NCBI GenBank assembly: GCA_965229635.1
Contig: OZ245894.1
Span: forward strand, 6,014,001 to 6,078,000
DNA: 64,000 nt
Reading direction: 5' to 3'
Source: BQJU01 sp965229635
GTDB lineage: Bacteria > Bacteroidota > Bacteroidia > Chitinophagales > Saprospiraceae
Part shown: piece after piece, positions 61,634 through 64,000 of the stretch
How positions within the stretch are numbered: position 1 is the first letter of the stretch
Layout: each line of letters starts with the position of its first letter
Made by a program: the position numbers and the translations under genes
Notes under the pieces: generated by a model
Told to the model about the DNA's origin: nothing
Database searches by the model: none
Seen by the model: only the letters and a program-made list of their open reading frames with translations

Positions 61634-64000
61634 ATGCGTTTGTTACTGATCACCTGCTGTACTATATTGAGTACATTTACGCTCTTCTCCCAAAAATCGA
61701 CCAATCAATCTACCCTGACCATCGAACAGATTATGGAGGGCGAAAAATTTGTGGGTTTCCTTCCGGAAAACATTTCCTGGGCAGAGGATAGCCGCTATAT
61801 CTATTTCGACTGGAACCCCGATGGAGATACCCTAACCTCATTGTACAAGACATCCATTAAGGGAGAAAGGCCGAAAAAGGTCGACCTGACGGAGTTGACC
61901 AGCCGGCCCTACGATGGCACATACGATAAAAATCGCACCCATAAGGTGTATAGCAAAAATGGAGATATCTTCCTTTTTGACCTCAAGTCAGCAAAAACTT
62001 TGCAAATCACCAATACCCTCGAAAAAGAAACCGACCCTGTATTTTCCGGCGATGAGCAAAAGATCGTTTTTGAAAAAGAAGATAATCTCTTTTCCTGGGA
62101 TCGCAACTCGGGGCAAGTAGAGCAACTCACTCAATTCAAAAAAGGCTACGAGCCACGGCCCTCTTCCAAGGCCGAATTTGACCAGTGGCTGATTGATGAT
62201 CAATTGTCGTATTTTGAAATTTTGCGGGAACGCAAAATGAAGAAAGAGGTAGAGGATCGACGCGAATCTCTTACGGAACCGGATCGGCCAATGGTGGTCT
62301 ATTGTGGTGACAAACTGATCTCCAACCTCACCATCAGTCCCAATCTCCGCTTTGTGACAGTACGTTTGACTACCCGCTATTCCATCAAAAATACCGAAGT
62401 ACCCGACTTTGTCACCGAATCGGGCTACACCGAGGAGAGAAGAGCACGGCGTAAGGTTGGAACGCCACAGGACAGTTATGAAATGGGTATCTACGACCGT
62501 CAGCGTGATACCTTCTTTATAGTAGACACCAAGGAGATAGAAGGAATATTTGAAAAACCAGCCTACCTCTATGAATACTACAAGGATACCTTACCCTTTG
62601 AAAGTCAGTACGATCGGCCCAAGGAGGTCATCATCCATGGCCCTTTGTACAACGACCAAAACCAGGGATTGGTAGTGGTCCGTTCGCTGGACAATAAAGA
62701 TCGCTGGATCATGCTGCTGGACCCGGAATCCGGCAAACTGACCTCGCTCGACTGGCAGCACGATGAGGCGTGGATTGGCGGCCCCGGCATTTCCGGCTGG
62801 AACTTTTTCATGGGCAATGCAGGATGGTTTCCCGATCAGAAAAGTGTATGGTTTCAATCAGAAGCTACGGGCTTTTCTCATTTGTATGTGGCCAATATTG
62901 AAACCGGTGAAAAGAAAGCCCTGACCAAAGGCAAATTTGAGGTTCTGGATGCCCAATTATCCCAAGACGGGCGTACCTTCTACGTCACCGCCAGTGCAGA
63001 AGGGCTCGACCAGCAGCATTTCTATCACCTTCCTGCCAGGGGAGGAAAAATGACTCGCATTACCGAAGAAAAAGGCAGCCATCAGGTGGTCATCTCGCCC
63101 GATGAGAAATACCTGGCGATCCGTTATTCCTACAGCAATCAACCCTGGGAATTGTTTGTGATGGAAAACCGTGCGGAAGCCAAACGAGTACAGCTAACCC
63201 AATCCACCACACCAGAATTTGAAGCCTATACCTGGCGAGATCCAAAAATTGTTCAATTCCGCGCAAGCGATGGAGCCACGGTACCCGCCAGGCTTTACCA
63301 GCCGGAGGGGGGCAGCAAAGGCGGCCCGGCAGTCATTTTTGTACACGGTGCTGGTTATCTACAAAACGCTCACAGCTGGTGGAGCAACTACTACCGTGAA
63401 TATATGTTTCACAATATCTTGGCTGACAACGGGTATACGGTCCTGGATATTGACTTCAGAGCCAGTGCCGGTTACGGTCGCGACTGGCGCACTGCGATTT
63501 ACCGACATATGGGCGGCAAAGACCTCAGCGACCAGGTGGACGGGGCTGCTTACCTGGTAAAGGAATACGGCATCGACCCTGATCGCATTGGCATCTATGG
63601 CGGTTCTTACGGCGGCTTTATTACGTTGATGGCCATGTTTAATTCACCAGGGACGTTCAAATGTGGTGCAGCATTGCGCTCAGTGACCGATTGGGCCCAC
63701 TACAATCACGCCTATACCTCCAATATCCTCAACACCCCGGTGACGGATAGCATTGCCTACCGCCGCAGTTCGCCCATCTACCACGCCGAGGGGCTGGAGG
63801 GGCAATTGTTGATGCTGCACGGCATGGTAGACACCAATGTACATTTTCAGGATGTGGTGCGCTTGTCGCAACGATTGATTGAATTGGGTAAAGACAATTG
63901 GGAACTGGCTGTTTTTCCGCTGGAAGGACATGGATTTGAAGAAGCAAAAAGCTGGGCGGACGAGTATAAACGCATATTCAGGCTTTTCCAATCCAATCTA
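61634..64000 (+). CDS. S9-family prolyl oligopeptidase/dipeptidyl peptidase, 3' end outside the window
   Basis: An open frame of 789 codons that runs off the right edge without a stop. The N-terminus is a signal peptide (about 1-19, ending TLFSQ). A beta-propeller with repeated WD40/PD40-like units fills about residues 40-530 (ISWAEDSRYIYFDWNPDGD, ISPDEKYLAIRYS). The C-terminal alpha/beta-hydrolase domain has S658 in GGSYGGF, then HGMVDTNVHFQD for the acid and EGHGFEE for the histidine, so the triad is complete. It would cleave peptides in the periplasm, perhaps after Pro or Ala. Little beyond the last helix should be missing. Confidence 0.92.
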   Translation, partial: MRLLLITCCTILSTFTLFSQKSTNQSTLTIEQIMEGEKFVGFLPENISWAEDSRYIYFDWNPDGDTLTSLYKTSIKGERPKKVDLTELTSRPYDGTYDKNRTHKVYSKNGDIFLFDLKSAKTLQITNTLEKETDPVFSGDEQKIVFEKEDNLFSWDRNSGQVEQLTQFKKGYEPRPSSKAEFDQWLIDDQLSYFEILRERKMKKEVEDRRESLTEPDRPMVVYCGDKLISNLTISPNLRFVTVRLTTRYSIKNTEVPDFVTESGYTEERRARRKVGTPQDSYEMGIYDRQRDTFFIVDTKEIEGIFEKPAYLYEYYKDTLPFESQYDRPKEVIIHGPLYNDQNQGLVVVRSLDNKDRWIMLLDPESGKLTSLDWQHDEAWIGGPGISGWNFFMGNAGWFPDQKSVWFQSEATGFSHLYVANIETGEKKALTKGKFEVLDAQLSQDGRTFYVTASAEGLDQQHFYHLPARGGKMTRITEEKGSHQVVISPDEKYLAIRYSYSNQPWELFVMENRAEAKRVQLTQSTTPEFEAYTWRDPKIVQFRASDGATVPARLYQPEGGSKGGPAVIFVHGAGYLQNAHSWWSNYYREYMFHNILADNGYTVLDIDFRASAGYGRDWRTAIYRHMGGKDLSDQVDGAAYLVKEYGIDPDRIGIYGGSYGGFITLMAMFNSPGTFKCGAALRSVTDWAHYNHAYTSNILNTPVTDSIAYRRSSPIYHAEGLEGQLLMLHGMVDTNVHFQDVVRLSQRLIELGKDNWELAVFPLEGHGFEEAKSWADEYKRIFRLFQSNL

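Noticed and set aside
61552..61791. Small 79-residue frame before the S9 peptidase
   Set aside because: It overlaps the signal peptide coding region of the peptidase in another frame and has no recognisable features.

Overview
The window reads as chromosome of a Bacteroidota bacterium, most likely of the Saprospiria/Lewinella type. Evidence: T9SS type A and type B C-terminal sorting domains, SprB-like repeats, CarboxypepD_reg-like domains, a single-domain HU, and promoters of the Bacteroidota form (TTTG or TTG, 19-20 bp, then TAnnTTTG). Start sites rarely show a Shine-Dalgarno sequence. No rRNA, tRNA, CRISPR array, prophage or insertion sequence was found. Most of the window is ordinary core chromosome with large secreted or outer-membrane proteins between housekeeping genes.

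Layout. 1-5.7 kb: HU, a PLP trans-sulfuration enzyme, a glucosaminidase-like protein lacking its catalytic Glu, an SH3 protein, DprA and a lipoprotein alkaline phosphatase. 6.2-11.6 kb: one 1817-residue surface protein with 22 Cys-paired modules, SprB-like repeats and a type B sorting domain. 11.7-19.6 kb: LipA, a barrel-like protein, an XRE regulator, an ECF sigma factor, a subtilase-SPOR fusion, a rhomboid protease, a proline-rich protein and thymidine kinase. 19.6-22.7 kb: two von Willebrand A proteins in one operon. 23.0-29.7 kb: purH, coaX, an outer-membrane protein and two paralogous repeat-rich envelope proteins. 29.7-31.8 kb: upp and a polysaccharide-deacetylase-like protein.

32.0-34.1 kb holds a compact four-gene operon: coiled-coil protein, coiled-coil protein with a longin/roadblock-like domain, Ras-like small GTPase and a small unknown protein. 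It has a near-perfect promoter and is the best candidate for a little-described system. Next come a cytosolic trypsin/zinc-ribbon/YbjN-like fusion and paaABC (phenylacetyl-CoA epoxidase) with a palindromic operator over its promoter. btaA-btaB (betaine lipid synthesis), ilvC and ilvA follow.

42.2-47.3 kb: two small membrane proteins divergent from a TetR regulator, then a minus-strand run of alpha/beta hydrolase, DUF427, egtB and egtD (ergothioneine). 47.5-64 kb: an Omp28-like T9SS protein, PriA, a 1881-residue alpha-2-macroglobulin that shares an unusual CarboxypepD_reg plus TonB-plug-like insert with the vWA protein at 20.7-22.7 kb, a sugar-dehydrogenase-like T9SS protein, a small membrane protein, and an S9 peptidase that runs off the right edge.

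Functional calls rest on motifs read by eye from translated sequence. No database search was run.
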